Shown here in pieces: positions 36,572 through 49,140 of a stretch of 64,000 nt of DNA. Position numbers and translations under genes: made by a program. The stretch's first letter is position 1; every line of letters begins with the position of its first letter. The notes under the pieces are model-generated. The model had not been told where the DNA came from and did no database searches. It worked only from the letters and a program-made list of their open reading frames with translations. Origin of the DNA: Trema orientale (Eukaryota > Streptophyta > Magnoliopsida > Rosales > Cannabaceae); assembly GCA_002914845.1 (NCBI GenBank), contig JXTC01000518.1, positions 124,001-188,000 on the forward strand. The letters are read 5' to 3'.

Positions 36572-37391
36572 GTTTTTTTTTTTAAACTTATTTTTTCTTC
36601 TTCTCTATTCCCTATATATATATATATATATATATGTAAGCATCATTGCTTGTGTATTCCTCCTTATGGACCCTGTCGTCTTCTTGCCGCCTTATATGAG
36701 CTAGTGAATTAATGTGAACGAATAAAGCTGCCGATACTTGATTGGCCATTCTTTACTAAAATAATTTAGTAAAACTTATGATGATAATTTGTTGCATTAA
36801 TCGGAAAAATCCACACTCGATCGAGCGATTTAAAACTCAAAGAAAAAAAGAGAGAGAATATAATTAATATATATTTATACACTGAGAGGCATAATGGATA
36901 TAATAACAGGGATATAACAATATCATTCCTTGTGTTCAAGCTCAAATGCTTGGTTTAATTGTCATCGTGTTAATTCGACTAATAACAAAAATATCTTATT
37001 AGATTGTCATAACTTTTAAAATGTCTCCATTCTAACAAGTTTGTATTTGACTTATTTTTGTGTAAATTTTGAAATTATCATTCCGCCACCAACGATGTAA
37101 ATGGAGGTGAGTAACCGTCACCAAATCCTGCACTTTGTTGGCCCTTGTTATCACCTGCTGGAAGGGCTGATCACCAATATAATTCAGCCTCAATTTGTTT
37201 CACATGGTATTTTATCTTTTCAAAGAACGCTTGGTAATAGGAATAAGTAATTGACAACATGACAACTAAGAGGATAGTTTCGTACTTTTGAAATACAATG
37301 ATAAAATTTAAGGGTGTTCCTCGGTTGACATTTAATGTCCTGTAGATAATTCATTAAACAATCTAATATACATCACGTGTTTACTTTAAAG

Positions 37392-38114
37392 TAGGGGTGG
37401 CAATTCGTGTTGTCGTGTCATATTTGTGTCGTGTCGAGGCATATATATAACGAGCAATTACCAAACTACCCGACACGTTTATTATTCGTGTCATAATTTG
37501 TAAACTCACACCCGACATGCTAAATAAACAGGTTAACCTGTGAGCGACATATTTAACACGTTATTTAAATAGGTCGTATTCAGATCGTGTCTAACGTAAC
37601 ACGATCTGCTAACCTGTATACTGTTAACCCATTAATTGAACTCAATTTAACATGTTAATGTTAAATATATTGTATTTGGTTCAACTTGACATAATGTATT
37701 AACCTATTAGTTTTAACATATTAACCTATTTCACATTTTCAATATAACTTGATATAATCTATTAAGTTATTTTATATTTCCAGTATAACCAAGCAACCAT
37801 AATCAAATAAATATAACACACAATCTAAAGTTTAAAACCAAAATAAAACTTTCAAGTTTTAGTACATAAAACATAAAAGGGAAGTTTTAAGTCTTGGTAC
37901 ACACAAGATAATACAATGTCTCAAAAAATTTAATCGTGTTAAACGGGTCAATTTCGGGTTTAACAGGTTAACCTGCTAATGACCTATTATTTAATCGTAT
38001 TTAATCGTGTTTAACCTTTTTTGACCTGTACCTGTTTAAGACAAACTCAAACCCGCTAACTTCGTGTCGTTTTCGAGTCGTGTTATCGTGTCGTGACCTA
38101 AATTGCCACCCCTA
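37392..38114. mobile_element. hAT-like non-autonomous element
   Basis: 723 bp with left end TAGGGGTGGCAATTCGTGT and a right end whose reverse complement is TAGGGGTGGCAATTTAGG, flanked by a perfect 8-bp duplication CTTTAAAG (37384-37391 and 38115-38122). An 8-bp duplication and TAGGGGTGGCAA ends are hallmarks of plant hAT elements. Subterminal regions are rich in CGTGTCGTGT and GGTTAACCTG motifs in both orientations, probably transposase-binding repeats. No transposase frame. Confidence 0.92.
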
Positions 38115-38221
38115 CTTTAAAGAACCAAATCGATCTAATATATATAGTATCAAAGACCAAACCGATCTATCTAATCTAACGTTCAGTTGATTGGGTCGGT
38201 CGGTTGGTTTTGGGTTAATTA

Positions 38222-38645
38222 GGGCCCGTTTGGTATAGGATTTGAAAACAAAGTTTTCAAAAAGTAAAGGCCCGTTTGGTATAGGATTTGAAAACAAAGT
38301 TTTGAAAAAGAGGGTCTGTTTGGTACCCTTTTCAAAAACAGTTTTATGGTTTTGGAATTTGTGTAAATAAAAACTGGTCAAAAAACCTTGTTTGGTTTGG
38401 GATTACAAAAGTAACAAAAAACAGGATTTGAAAACAAGTTAAAAATCCTTCATTAAACTAGAAAACAAAAAAAAGTCGTTTTCTGAAGCTTTTGAGGAGT
38501 CAAACATGAAAACTAAATAAAAAATAACACACCAAACAAGATTTTGAAAACGCAAAATTCCATATTTGAAACAAAAAAATTTGAAACGAAAATTCAAAAA
38601 GAAATTTTAAAACAGGAGTTTTGTAAACACAAACCAAACGGGCCT
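38222..38645 (+). mobile_element. Tourist-like MITE with a multiplied left end
   Basis: 424 bp with left end GGGCCCGTTTGGTATAGG and right end whose reverse complement is AGGCCCGTTTGGTTTG, flanked by TTA on both sides (38219-38221 and 38646-38648), the standard PIF/Harbinger target. The left terminus is repeated three times in tandem, about 46-48 bp apart (near 38222, 38268 and 38315). The body is rich in AAAACAA/TTGTTTT motifs. Confidence 0.85.
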
Positions 38646-38649
38646 TTAT

Positions 38650-39100
38650 ATTTTTATATTTTGCATTTTGTCTATTTTTTCAGTTTGTATTATCAGCATT
38701 ATTCTTCAAATTTAAAGTTTGTAATAAATTTATATCCTATTTGGGTCAGGCACCAATTTTAACCCTTTGGTTTACCAAAATAACTTTTAAACTTTAATGA
38801 TATATGTAAAAAAATAATTAAAATTTAAATATAATTAAATTTAATAATTGAAATAACATATATTAAAAAATTAAATGTAATTTTTTAATATTTACTAATT
38901 GAGTTATTAATTTTAAATAAGAATTAAATTTGAATAACTTTTTAAATATATACGTTTAAAGTTTTAAAATAGTATTTTGGTAAACTCAATAATCAAAATT
39001 AGTATTTGACCAAAAGAAAGTATAAATTTGTTACAAGTTTTAAATTTAAAAATCAATGTTGATAATAGCCAAAATAGAAGATATAAAGAGAATAACGGTC
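38650..39100. mobile_element. Foldback-like element beside the Tourist-like MITE
   Basis: Left arm (about 38655-38810) and right arm (about 38935-39100) are imperfect reverse complements. Shared landmarks are TTATCAGCATT/TTATCAACATT, AATTTAAA, GTAATAAATTTATA, GGTTTACCAAAATA and TTTTAAACTTTA. The centre is almost pure AT. Ends and any duplication are not resolved. Confidence 0.55.
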
Positions 39101-40657
39101 AAACTACGTGGTATATAAATATAATTATCCCTTATAACTTTAAAGTTAATGAAAAAGATAGAATCTACATTTATATCAATAAATAAATCTTGATAACAAA
39201 CAGTATGAATAGTAAATATATGAGGATCTAACTTGATTTGACATTAAATCAATGTGATAGATTCTAAGGTAAGCTAGTATGAGGGGGTTTTTTTTTTTAA
39301 GATAAAATAAACTTGCTATTAAAAAAGTAGAAATTTTTGCAATAATAGATTTTTCATGAAGAAGATTTCTCCAATCAAATTTAGTCTCATCTTACACTCC
39401 TAAAATAAACCTATGTAAAACATGTGAAGTGTCGTTCACATGGTTGACCACGACATTCATAACAAACTACGTCCTCAATGAAATTTAATGAGAGTGAAAA
39501 TTAGATAAGCTTTACTTGTGCAAAGACCTAACTCAAAATAGTTAAAAATTTATGTTTAATGAGGGCAAATGATAGAGTAATATTATAAGACACTATTGAT
39601 GTTCAATACCACATGAGGTGTACTTTTATTACTTGGTAATTATAATCGATAAATTGAGTCTCCCACATGAAGTGTAATTATAATCAACTTATAACAGACT
39701 GACACATCTAGTAATGTTGAGTATTATATAGTGTCCTTTAGCATTACTCCAATTAATAAATTTAGAGGGAGCAAATGCAAATTTTTTTAAAGAAACTTGC
39801 AATAAAAGCGAAAATCAGGGGGCAATTACCTGTTTCAAACTCCTCAAATTCTCTTTATAATATCACTTACTTCAATTCGGCACCCTAATATCTTTTATAT
39901 TAGAAAAACTAGGGCAATATCCACGTATAACATCCCAAAAATACATCTTACTAATACAATGTGTAAAGATCGATGCACGTGTGCGTAGTACCCAATATTT
40001 TGTCTGAGTCGATTTTTGTAAGTATAATTAGGATGCACTCATTTAACATACAAAAAGCCAAAACCCTAGAAATTTTCTTGCAAATCTCAATTAATCATAC
40101 AATTTTCAACGTCTTTTGTGCAACTTTTTTATTTTCTTTTCTTTTTTTTAAATCTTAGAAAGAATTTCAAGATCTGAAACATGTAAAAACCTGTAGTAAA
40201 GTCAAAACTCAAAAACACCACCGGACACTCTCAGGCCTTTACAGTCTGCACCACAATACCTGCAGACCAGTAAAATTTCTTGTAACTGTGCATATCACTG
40301 CTTGTCAATGGCAAACAAAGATTTCTAGATGTTATCTTGTCTCTGCCCAAAAGTAAAATATATTAACTAAAAAAAACAAAAAATAAATAAAATCATACTC
40401 TGTTAGGCTTCTCAAGCCATTACAGTACTCATGACACTCTGTTGTGTCAGTCTTTTATTTCTTTTTTCCATTCTTTTGTCTTTTATCCATGAGGTCAATT
40501 TTGCAAATCCATTTACCTGAAATTTCACCTTTGTTATACTGAAAAGAAAATAAGTAGGGAAAAAGAAAGAAAGAAAATATGAATATTGTATTTTTTTTTT
40601 GGGAACATTAAGCAAATAAAGAAAATAAATTAATTAAGAGTTTTCACTTTTCACCGT
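39101..40657. other. AT-rich sequence with one possible MITE
   Basis: No gene seen. At about 39572-39740 the left sequence GAGTAATATTATAAGACACT is an imperfect reverse complement of the right one (rc GAGTAATGCTAAAGGACACT), suggesting a small decayed MITE. The rest shows nothing I can identify. Confidence 0.4.
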
Positions 40658-40666
40658 ATGTTTTAT

Positions 40667-40907
40667 GGGCACCAATCCAGTAGGTATCTTTTTTTTTATC
40701 TATGCATAAGTATTAATTGGACTAATGAAAAATTTTTTTGCACATTTTTTTATATTAAAAAGTAGAAGAGAGAAAAAGCATTAATAATGCACGTCTTTTC
40801 ATGCATCTCATTTTAGCCGTTAGATCATTGTTAGATGATGATCCAACGGTTAGAAAAAAAATACCTACACATAGGTAAAAAAAAAAATACCTACCGGATT
40901 GACAATC
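40667..40907 (+). mobile_element. Mutator-like MITE of the GGGCACCAATCC family, copy 2
   Basis: 241 bp with left end GGGCACCAATCCAGTAGG and right end whose reverse complement is GATTGTCAATCCGGTAGG, flanked by a perfect 9-bp duplication ATGTTTTAT (40658-40666 and 40908-40916). This copy defines the family ends and its Mutator-type duplication. Interior shares TTAGATCATTGTTAGATGATG and ATTAATAATGCACGTC with the copy at 12686. A (TA)n run follows. Confidence 0.88.
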
Positions 40908-40916
<9 letters not shown>

Positions 40917-40938
<22 letters not shown>

Positions 40939-43116
40939 CACAAGTATTGCAAAATAATTATATCTCCACCAAAATGGGCCATATAAAATAATCATTTCTG
41001 GGTAATAGTAATAAGAGCCATAATTTCCCAAAGTTGGTCCCAAGATGCACCCTTAATGAGGCATCTATGTAATATGTGTCAGATTGGGCAGCCAAAAGAG
41101 AGAGAGTGCCTTCTTCTATTGGCGATAAGCCTTACATATATTTATGGAAAGTTGTGACCAATGCTCAAAATTTTCATAACAATATTGTTCTACAATTTTG
41201 CATATGGAATGGGATAGCTACAGTAAACGATTTTATTATAATAATACCTTTGGCTTTGATCCTCTTGTGAGGGACCACCCATTTATTTTATGTAGTTTTT
41301 TGTATTTATGACTTTTGTTCTTAACCCAAACTGCTTGGCATTCATGATTATGTTGTGGAACTTGCAGTACTCCTTTTCTCCTTTTATTTAAATTTACTTT
41401 TTTTTTAAAAAAAAAAAAATTTCTCTGATATTACAAGGAACCGTGAAAATTTGGAGGTTTTTGGCAAGCAAAATCCAATATGGCTGATTTGCAGGAAGGT
41501 TTCTAGTTCTAGTGGGCCACTTTTACTCATTAACAAGAAATTTCCTAAACTAAAATCTGGTGCCCAAAGTGCTTTTAATTCAATTCACAATCAAACTTTG
41601 AATTTCTATCATTCAAAAAGTCCATATAATTATTTTATTGAATTTTGCTCATCACCACTTTTTGAATTTTACCAACCTTTTCAGTTTTATAGCTAGTGTA
41701 ATCTTTTTTTTTTTTTTTTTTTTTTTCATTCCCTTAATCTTTAAGCTGTTTTCCATTTAATGTTGTATCTTTAGCGCAAGCTACAAAATGGAAATGGGAA
41801 TGACCATCTTCATTCATGCAATACAGTCTTAAAATTACAAGTTTTTTGGTTTTTTATGTTACTTTTCCTACAAAGACCCAGTCTTGTTGCTTAATCAATT
41901 AATACCCCAAATCCACTAATACTGAAATCAAGGTACAAACACCAAAAACAAAGAAGTAAATAACCATAAAAGCAAAACAACCCCTATGAATGGGGCCCTA
42001 TGAGGAGAGAATAGTGATGGCTCCAAAGTTGTGCCCACACATTGAATAAGTAGAGGAGTTGGTTTTGAAGTGTAAGCTTTCAAAACATTTTGCAGCAAAT
42101 ACCAAAGAGGTCTACCCCACTCTCTGATTTTACTTCCCCAATAAACCTCCATGAGCTTTCAAGAAAAAAAAAAAAAAAAATCTTTCTTTTGCTGCTTCCT
42201 GTGACTGGCATTATCACCATCAGAAGCTGAGGCTCCCTCCAAAGTACTTACACTCAGAGCTAAGGCTCATAAATCATAGCACCACCCACCCTTCCCCTTT
42301 CTACTGACATAATCATAAATAAATCTCTACCCACACTTGTTATGTATATTATTCCAACTTTTAAAATGAATTTTTTTAAAAAAAAAAAAAAAGAAGAAAA
42401 ACTTTTTTTGCATCTTAGGTAAAAGGTTCCTTGTCTTGGGAATTTTTATTGGGTTTTTAAAATTATTTATATTACATACATAGTAGAAATATATAGTGCA
42501 ACGTACTAGAGAAAAAAAAATGGAATCATTTTGCTATGTCAATTGATGAGAGGTGGTATTCATGGGTAGCACCATGTGGGTACTGCATGTCATGAAAATA
42601 AGAAAAGGATGAGACACAGACACATAGAAAGAGGGAACATGATAGAACTTGAAATGTTTCATTTACGTGTTTTTTTTTTTTTCCCCAATACATGTTAAAA
42701 AATATGTACAAATTACTATTATTTAGTAGTACTTAAGGCTCTAGTAATAAAAGAAATATAGATTAGTTTATCAAAAAAAAAAGAAATATTGATTAAGGCC
42801 CTAGTAATAAAAGAAATATTGATTTTTTTTATAATATTTAGTATAGTATTATAGGCGACTAGTACTATTAAGATGCACAAGAATTGATTTTTCTTTTTTA
42901 TGTCTTTTACTTTTGGCTTTGGTGTACTTGAGGTTCAAGTTTCGGAAATAGCTTTCACAGCTTTGCTTGTGTTCATATCTAATGATTATACAGGGTTAAT
43001 AAACCTCACAACTTCCACACAAGAAAGGAGCTTCAAAATATGATGCTCTTGGGCGACAAGCAATACATAGATTAATTTTGTTATATGTGTATATATATAT
43101 ACACACATACATATAT
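40917..43116. other. Gene-free sequence
   Basis: No convincing gene. Long poly-T or poly-A runs at 41703-41727, 42164-42180 and 42669-42682. A short direct duplication (AAGGCYCTAGTAATAAAAGA) occurs near 42737 and 42796. The patch 41930-42310 is less AT-rich but contains no readable exon. Confidence 0.45.
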
Positions 43117-43246
43117 GCCAATTGAGGCTAGCTCAGTTGGTGCAAGGTTTTAGAGTTGTGTGTGTTTGAGGGGGTCAAGGGTTTAAGTCTTGGTAGTTAG
43201 TGTGTGTGTGTTATTTTCCTTTAAATTTGTAGTAAGTGGTGGTCAT
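43117..43246 (+). mobile_element. tRNA-derived SINE, copy 2
   Basis: Begins GCCAATTGAGGCTAGCTCAG. Box A TAGCTCAGTTGG lies at 43129-43140 and box B-like GGTTTAAGTCT at 43180-43190. The downstream body (TGTGTGTGTTATTTTCCTTT, then GTGGTCATTAG) matches the minus-strand copy at 20120. It abuts a truncated MITE at its 3' side, so its tail is not clear. It does not fold as a true tRNA and is not called as one. Confidence 0.75.
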
Positions 43247-43399
43247 TAGTTAAGCTCCATTGCTATAATGAAGTGCATGAAAAGACCTGCATCATTAATG
43301 TTATTTCTCTTTCTTATTTTTTAATATAAAAAAATGTGCAAGAAAAATTTTCATTGACCAAAATGATATCTATGTATAGGTAAAAAAAAAATACCTACT
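43247..43399 (-). mobile_element. Truncated Mutator-like MITE of the GGGCACCAATCC family, copy 3
   Basis: Reverse-oriented relative of the copies at 12686 and 40667, recognisable from CATCATTAATGTTATTTCTC, AAAAATGTGCAAG and TAGGTAAAAAAAAAATACC. Both terminal repeats are missing. The left side is replaced by the SINE and the right side ends in a TA microsatellite. Confidence 0.7.
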
Positions 43400-44903
43400 A
43401 TATATATATATTAGTTTCTTCCATTAAAATAAGCATCACATGTGATTGCTGCTAGTTTGATTGCATTACTTGCAAGATATTTGATTCAAGATTTACCTAA
43501 TAAAGGTTTAATTAATATAGCTAATTAATTTAATACCAAAAGTAGTTTACTTTAACAACTTCATATTCAAATATACAAATAAAAGTATAATACACATTCC
43601 GCTAAAAAAAGGTAGAATACATATGCTAATTACAACAAGCACACTGGAGTATTGGAGGTAAAATGGATGGGGTATGGTTATAACAGATATGAATGAAACA
43701 TTTAAACAAACACACGGATAAGCATAAATAATCATAAATAGTCTGTCTTGTAGGAGTATCTACTTAACTTATATATGATCAATAGTACAGTGATATTCTA
43801 CCCTTTTAATTTTCTTTTCTCATGATTCTTAAAAAGGTAAATGGACAAGCCTATTACTTGGACTTTGTGCTCATCCACTAGTACAAGATGACAATCTTAT
43901 ATGGTAATTAATAGTTGGGTGATGCTTGGTATGGTTTAGGTAATAGTTCACAAAGTTGTTCTTTAAGTGCATATCACTTAATCCCCCATTACATTGTTTG
44001 TTAGGTCACGTAATATTTATGAATCAGATAAAGTAAAATACTATTTTTTGTAATATTCTTATGTATAGATGTTATAATAATATTGGGATTATGCTTAGTA
44101 CTCCTATTTTCTTTTTCCTCCATTATAAAATAAATATTTTCTCGAGATGGAGACAAACCAAAAAAATAAAATAAAATAAAACCTTTGAATATAGAATAGG
44201 TGGCCTTGTGTTGCAGCCTCGCAGGCTACCACTTAAAAATAATACTAAGAATTTTCCACGTTATAGAGAGAGAGAGAGTATTAACTTCATAGTCTAATAA
44301 GAATTAACCGAAGTATATCCTGCCAAAGACATTAAAAGATTGAAAATAATTAAAGAAAAGTAGTTAAAAAAAAGAGGTATGGAAATTATAGATTGGTGCT
44401 CTGTCTTGTGGGTTATGATTAGGAATATATGGTTAGGAGTGGTTTTTGGTATGACAAAAAGGCATATATGTAGGTAGTGGGTAGACAGTAGAGACTAATA
44501 TAAGGGGTTATGGATGTGCGAAATGAGCTCGTTCTTATATATGTTTGTATTATTGTATATATACAAAGACAAAGTCTAATTAGAGAAAATCATGTAAAGA
44601 AAGGGGAAAAAATAAAGGAAAAGAAAGTGAAGGAAAATCCTAGAAAAATATTGAAAAAGATGTCCTAGTAGTGAGTGGGTCAAGGAAAATGGATGGGATA
44701 TGGGAATGGTTGGATTAAGATTAAAGAAATGTTTTTTGTAAGTAAAGTTGGTGTGTCTTCAAGATTTAAACACAAGGAAATGCGCCTGATTTCATGCAAA
44801 GCTTCTTGGGAATGATGACTCTTATAAGAGTTTCGGTTTTAATCCAATAAAACAAAACAAAACAAATAGCTCTAATACTTATATATATAATAAAATAACG
44901 AAA

Positions 44904-44943
<40 letters not shown>

Positions 44944-46686
44944 GATCTAGATAATCAAAATTTTTCAAAAAATAATTCTTGCTAGTTAAGGAAATTTTTG
45001 ATATATTCATTTATTCAAGAAATGTATCTCCGAGTAGTTTGAATAGTAAAATTAATAAGCAAGAGCATTAAAAAATAATTATTTGAATGCAATAGCTTCT
45101 TATACATATATATAATTTAAACACTAACATCCAAACAAATAGTACTAACTAATAACAAAACTCTAAACAAATAATGTGGTAGTCATGGCATGTAATATTA
45201 ATACGTATATATATAATTGTGCTCTGCACACATAATTTTGCTAAAATCTTGTATGTATAACTTGTTGGACAAGGAAAATTAACATGTCGCGTAGTCCTTC
45301 CTCAGTTTGATGATATGGGACTAGGAATTTCATTATACTAATTTTAGTATATTGCATTTCTTTTGTCCTCTTGTGAACTCTATGGTTAAAAACACATGAT
45401 TCTCAAGTTACTCTTTCGCTATTAAGATGAGACAGAAGAAACTAGTGGGAAGTAGTAGTAGTAGTAAAACGTACGTTTTGGCCCCAAACGACAAGAAAAG
45501 AAGAGCATTTAATGTGGTAATTCCAGTCAATAATTATTCTAAAAATAATATGACATGACTTTGTTTTGATGCTGCCCCAAACCCCATGCGCAAGTTCAAT
45601 TGCTTAGATCTCATGAGATAAGACCAAAAGTTGATTCAAATGAGACTTAGAAGAAAAAATTAAGAAAAGAAACAATAGCTCACCATTCAAAGTCTCTGCA
45701 CAGTGGCTGGTTATATGTATTGACTCGATGAAATGCTATTGTTTACAAAAATGGTTTTGTTATATATGTTTGAATTTTATATATACACATTATACCTCTA
45801 TAGACTCGGTTGTACTAGGCTTTGGTTTGGGTTTATTTTTTATTTTCTTATAAAGAAAAAAAAAACACTGGCAAAGGTTTATCATTTAGAAATGTGATGG
45901 TTGTTTCCAAGGTGTGGCACAAAGTTATTGTCACATATAGTACAAGTGTATTAATGCATGCATATACCAATAATATATGTTTTCTAAAGCAAATTAAAAA
46001 GAAATATCTTAGATTACACCTTATGATATTACTCTATTTTACTATATATATGTATATGAATAATTCAGTAAATTAATACATACTGAGGATTTCCTTTACT
46101 TGATCTAGGAGTTTGATTTGATCCAATTAATCCTAATTAATAATACTGAAACTAGGACTAATTAGGGTCAACCAAATCAGCCCCATTAACATTAAGTAGT
46201 GATTAAGTAGTGATCCAATCTTGATTTTTGTTTTTTTTTTTCAGAAAAAAAACATGGGGGTTCACATAATTCCAACCGGTTATATCCATCAATCCAGCTG
46301 ATCAGTAGTCTTCATGAATCTCAAAAGACCCATGTGAATCTTGCTTTTTTGTTGGTTACCCCAAAATCATACACAAAATTAATATACCCAATAATAATAC
46401 TGAGTGCAACTGCAAATTAATTAATTAATATTTATGGCCTTAGATTGCAGAATAGCTTTGTTCATGCTTTGGCAGACCAAGTAAAAACAAAACAAGTTTT
46501 TTCCCCTTCTAATTACCATCTAATAAGCTTAAAAAAATATCTACATACATGTATATATATATATGTAATATAATTACATAAACAAACAAAACAACGCAAA
46601 AGGGGAGAAAGAAAAGGAAAGGCTGTCTTAAGAGGGAGAAGAAATCAATGAGTTATGACTCTTATGAGTTGGTAAGAGAGAGAACG

Positions 46687-46721
<35 letters not shown>

Positions 46722-47498
46722 AGAGTCACATTGTCGTGCAGGGCTGTAATACTAGTAATTATATAACAAAGAGAAAGAGATTGATGATTAGTATTAGGGG
46801 ATTGATCAAAGAGAAGGGAAGGTAGAGGTTTGAAGAGAAAGAAGCCGACCCTTTTGGTGGGACCTAAAAGATACAAATTGCGTGATGCCTTTCCAAGCAC
46901 TCTCTTTCACATTACCCTCTCTTCTATGAAAGCTAGGTTCTTTTTTTTTTTTTTTAAAAATAAATTATCATCACCTTCCATTAATTAAAGTTAAAAATCC
47001 TTCTTGGTTTTGGGGAAGATCACCAATACCAACTTAAACTTTTCTTGTGAGAAATTCACTCTATCTGCCTATTTTTTCTTTAGAATTTGGTGTTATATTT
47101 AGACATATACATATTATATATAATATGTAATACTCTTTTTCTCCACCATATGCAGGTTGGTAAAAGAAACAGTTAACTCGAAAAGGGGGGGAGTTCTATT
47201 CTCTATCTTCTAAGGCATTTTAACTTGTTAAGCTGTGTTATCGATAGATACTCTTAATATATACGTATTCACATACGTATGTATAGACAAATAAATGTTA
47301 TATAATATATGACAAAGCAAAACAGAATATGGTCCCATGCATTGCAAATTAGATACCACGGCCTATTCGTCCAAAGAACAAGAGGATGAAGAATACAGAT
47401 AAACTAAAGCTTATATATAAACAAAATTTTTTCACAATTTCTATGTAGTCCAATTAAGTATTTTTTGTAATAGCTAGCTGAGATAGTATGTATATATA
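43400..47498. other. Gene-free AT-rich region
   Basis: No convincing gene. Contains (TA)n at 44909-44940, (AG)n at 46691-46718, and many short open frames without family resemblance. The block 46600-46920 has a leader-like GA/CT-rich composition and a minus-strand frame that begins MLGKASRNLYLLGPTKRVGF, but most of that frame is repeat-encoded and I do not accept it. Confidence 0.45.
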
Positions 47499-47711
47499 GA
47501 TTTCCAATATAATAGGTATTTTTTTTAGCCGTTGGATTATTGATCTAATGGCTACCATAATTTGAATAATTAGAAAAATAAAAATAAAAATAAATACTCA
47601 TTATTTAATAATTTTTTCTCTTCACATTTTATCATAAAAAACGTACATGATGAATTTTTATTGGATAAAATAATACGTATAGATAAAAAAATATTGACTG
47701 GATTGGTGCCC
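47499..47711 (-). mobile_element. Mutator-like MITE of the GGGCACCAATCC family, copy 4
   Basis: About 213 bp in the opposite orientation. The right end reads GATTGGTGCCC (reverse complement GGGCACCAATC) and the left end GATTTCCAATATAATAGG. A TA-rich target again blurs the duplication. The interior is more diverged than in copies 1 and 2. Confidence 0.7.
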
Positions 47712-49140
47712 ATATATGTATATCATAAATATACATATTAGGCATTAGACTTGATGATTTTATATACATCAATCATTAATTTAACAATTTTGTTCAACTT
47801 AAATTCTTAAATTAGTAAAGTAAAATTTTGAAACAACTTATTGGTTGAATGAAAGGCTTTTCTCAACCATTTACTATATAGGCTCTCGGATTATTTTTAA
47901 TCAAATTAAGGAATTTGTTGGTAGTTGATGATTTTCGGATCATTCATTTAAATTTGGCTTCATTAATAGTTTTCTTTAAGCAAATTTTCCTTAACGTACT
48001 CCTTTGACACAGTCATAGATGGAATTTGGACGAGGCATTTATACACATTTTGTATACACAAGAAACAGGGAGAGCTCAACCAACAACCACGCAATTAGGT
48101 CAAGCCACGGCATTGTGATCTTTTATCTATTTTCTAAGATAAGAGAAAAACAAAGAGCAAACATAGCTGTTGCGAGTTTGAACCTTCAGTATCAAGAAAA
48201 CTTCAAATTAATTTTTTAAAAAATATTGTTTTTGTTTTCTTCAACAAAAAATATTTACTAAAAATGAAAAGATACACAAGTTAGCTAGCAAGCCAAAGAA
48301 AAAAGCAACAACAAATTTCTTATACGAAATTATACAAACAAAATATTAACTATCATGTAAATACAATTTACCTCACCTAATTCACGAAATATTTATTAAG
48401 TAAATATACAACGCGTATTCTGATCAATTCAAACATTCAAAAAGCAAAATCCTTCAAATTTTTTCTTCTTTTGATTAATTAATTAGCATTACGTAAGTAA
48501 CATGATGCTAATTAATTAGCATTACGTAAGTAATTATCAAGCTAATTACTCTAAATTCTCTCAAGCATAGCCTTTATGTTACACCATCAAGAATTTGAAT
48601 AACAATTTCACTCCAAATAAACTTAATTACATAATATTGGAAATACCCAAAAGATCATCGTAAAAAATTTATAAAATCATATTAAAATACATTTTTCTTA
48701 ATTAAAAACAAATAAATCTCATGCAAGCAAAAAGATATAGAGGTGGACAAAGCTGGCGAGAGACGCATGGGCCATATAAAAACAATCCCAGCGGCAGCGG
48801 TAGCGGCAGAGAGACCTGCACGCTCAACAACAACTACTACAACATCTACATCTACATCACCTTTTTTCCCCTTTCGTTCATTTTTTTTCCTCACTCTTAT
48901 TTATTATTTGATTATTTTCTAGGAGAAAAAAAAAACAAACTAATAGTAAGTTAAAAAAAAAAATAAAAAATGGTTTTTCTTTTTTTTGAGAAAAAATCAT
49001 GGGGTGTAGAATTAGAAGTAATAATAATTAATAATATGGGTGTTGGAGAGAATGAGATAACAAGCACGAGACTCCTCTCCTCTCAAGAAAAGCCAGCCCC
49101 ACGCGAAGAAGAAGAGAAAAAAATAAATATAAATAAATAC
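47712..49140. other. Gene-free sequence with a short direct duplication
   Basis: No accepted gene. TAATTAATTAGCATTACGTA is repeated about 36 bp apart (near 48475 and 48512). Each copy contains TTACGTAA, a palindrome of the type bound by bZIP factors. The block 48720-48860 holds GC-richer sequence, open on both strands but unidentified. Confidence 0.45.

Larger units (their letters stand above)
31063..37383. other. Gene-free AT-rich region
   Basis: No convincing gene. Contains (TA)n near 31122-31138, a long (GA)n at about 33599-33638, TA runs near 31880, 34993 and 36615-36636, and a short hairpin at 36453-36571. Several purine-rich or pyrimidine-rich patches (31500-31780, 33590-33780, 35460-35570) resemble leaders or promoters but lead to no readable exon. 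Confidence 0.45.

Noticed and set aside
43117-43192. tRNA gene candidate (TAGCTCAGTTGG)
   Set aside because: Box B is decayed, no cloverleaf can be drawn, and the body continues into a repeat shared with 20120, so it is a SINE.
46628-46900. 90-codon minus-strand frame starting MLGKASRN
   Set aside because: Partly repeat-encoded, no splice partners, no family. It may be a leader but cannot be supported as a gene.
48682-48954. Overlapping frames on both strands in GC-richer sequence
   Set aside because: Repetitive Val/Asp or Gly/Ser codons from short repeats, no homology and no splice signals I can trust.
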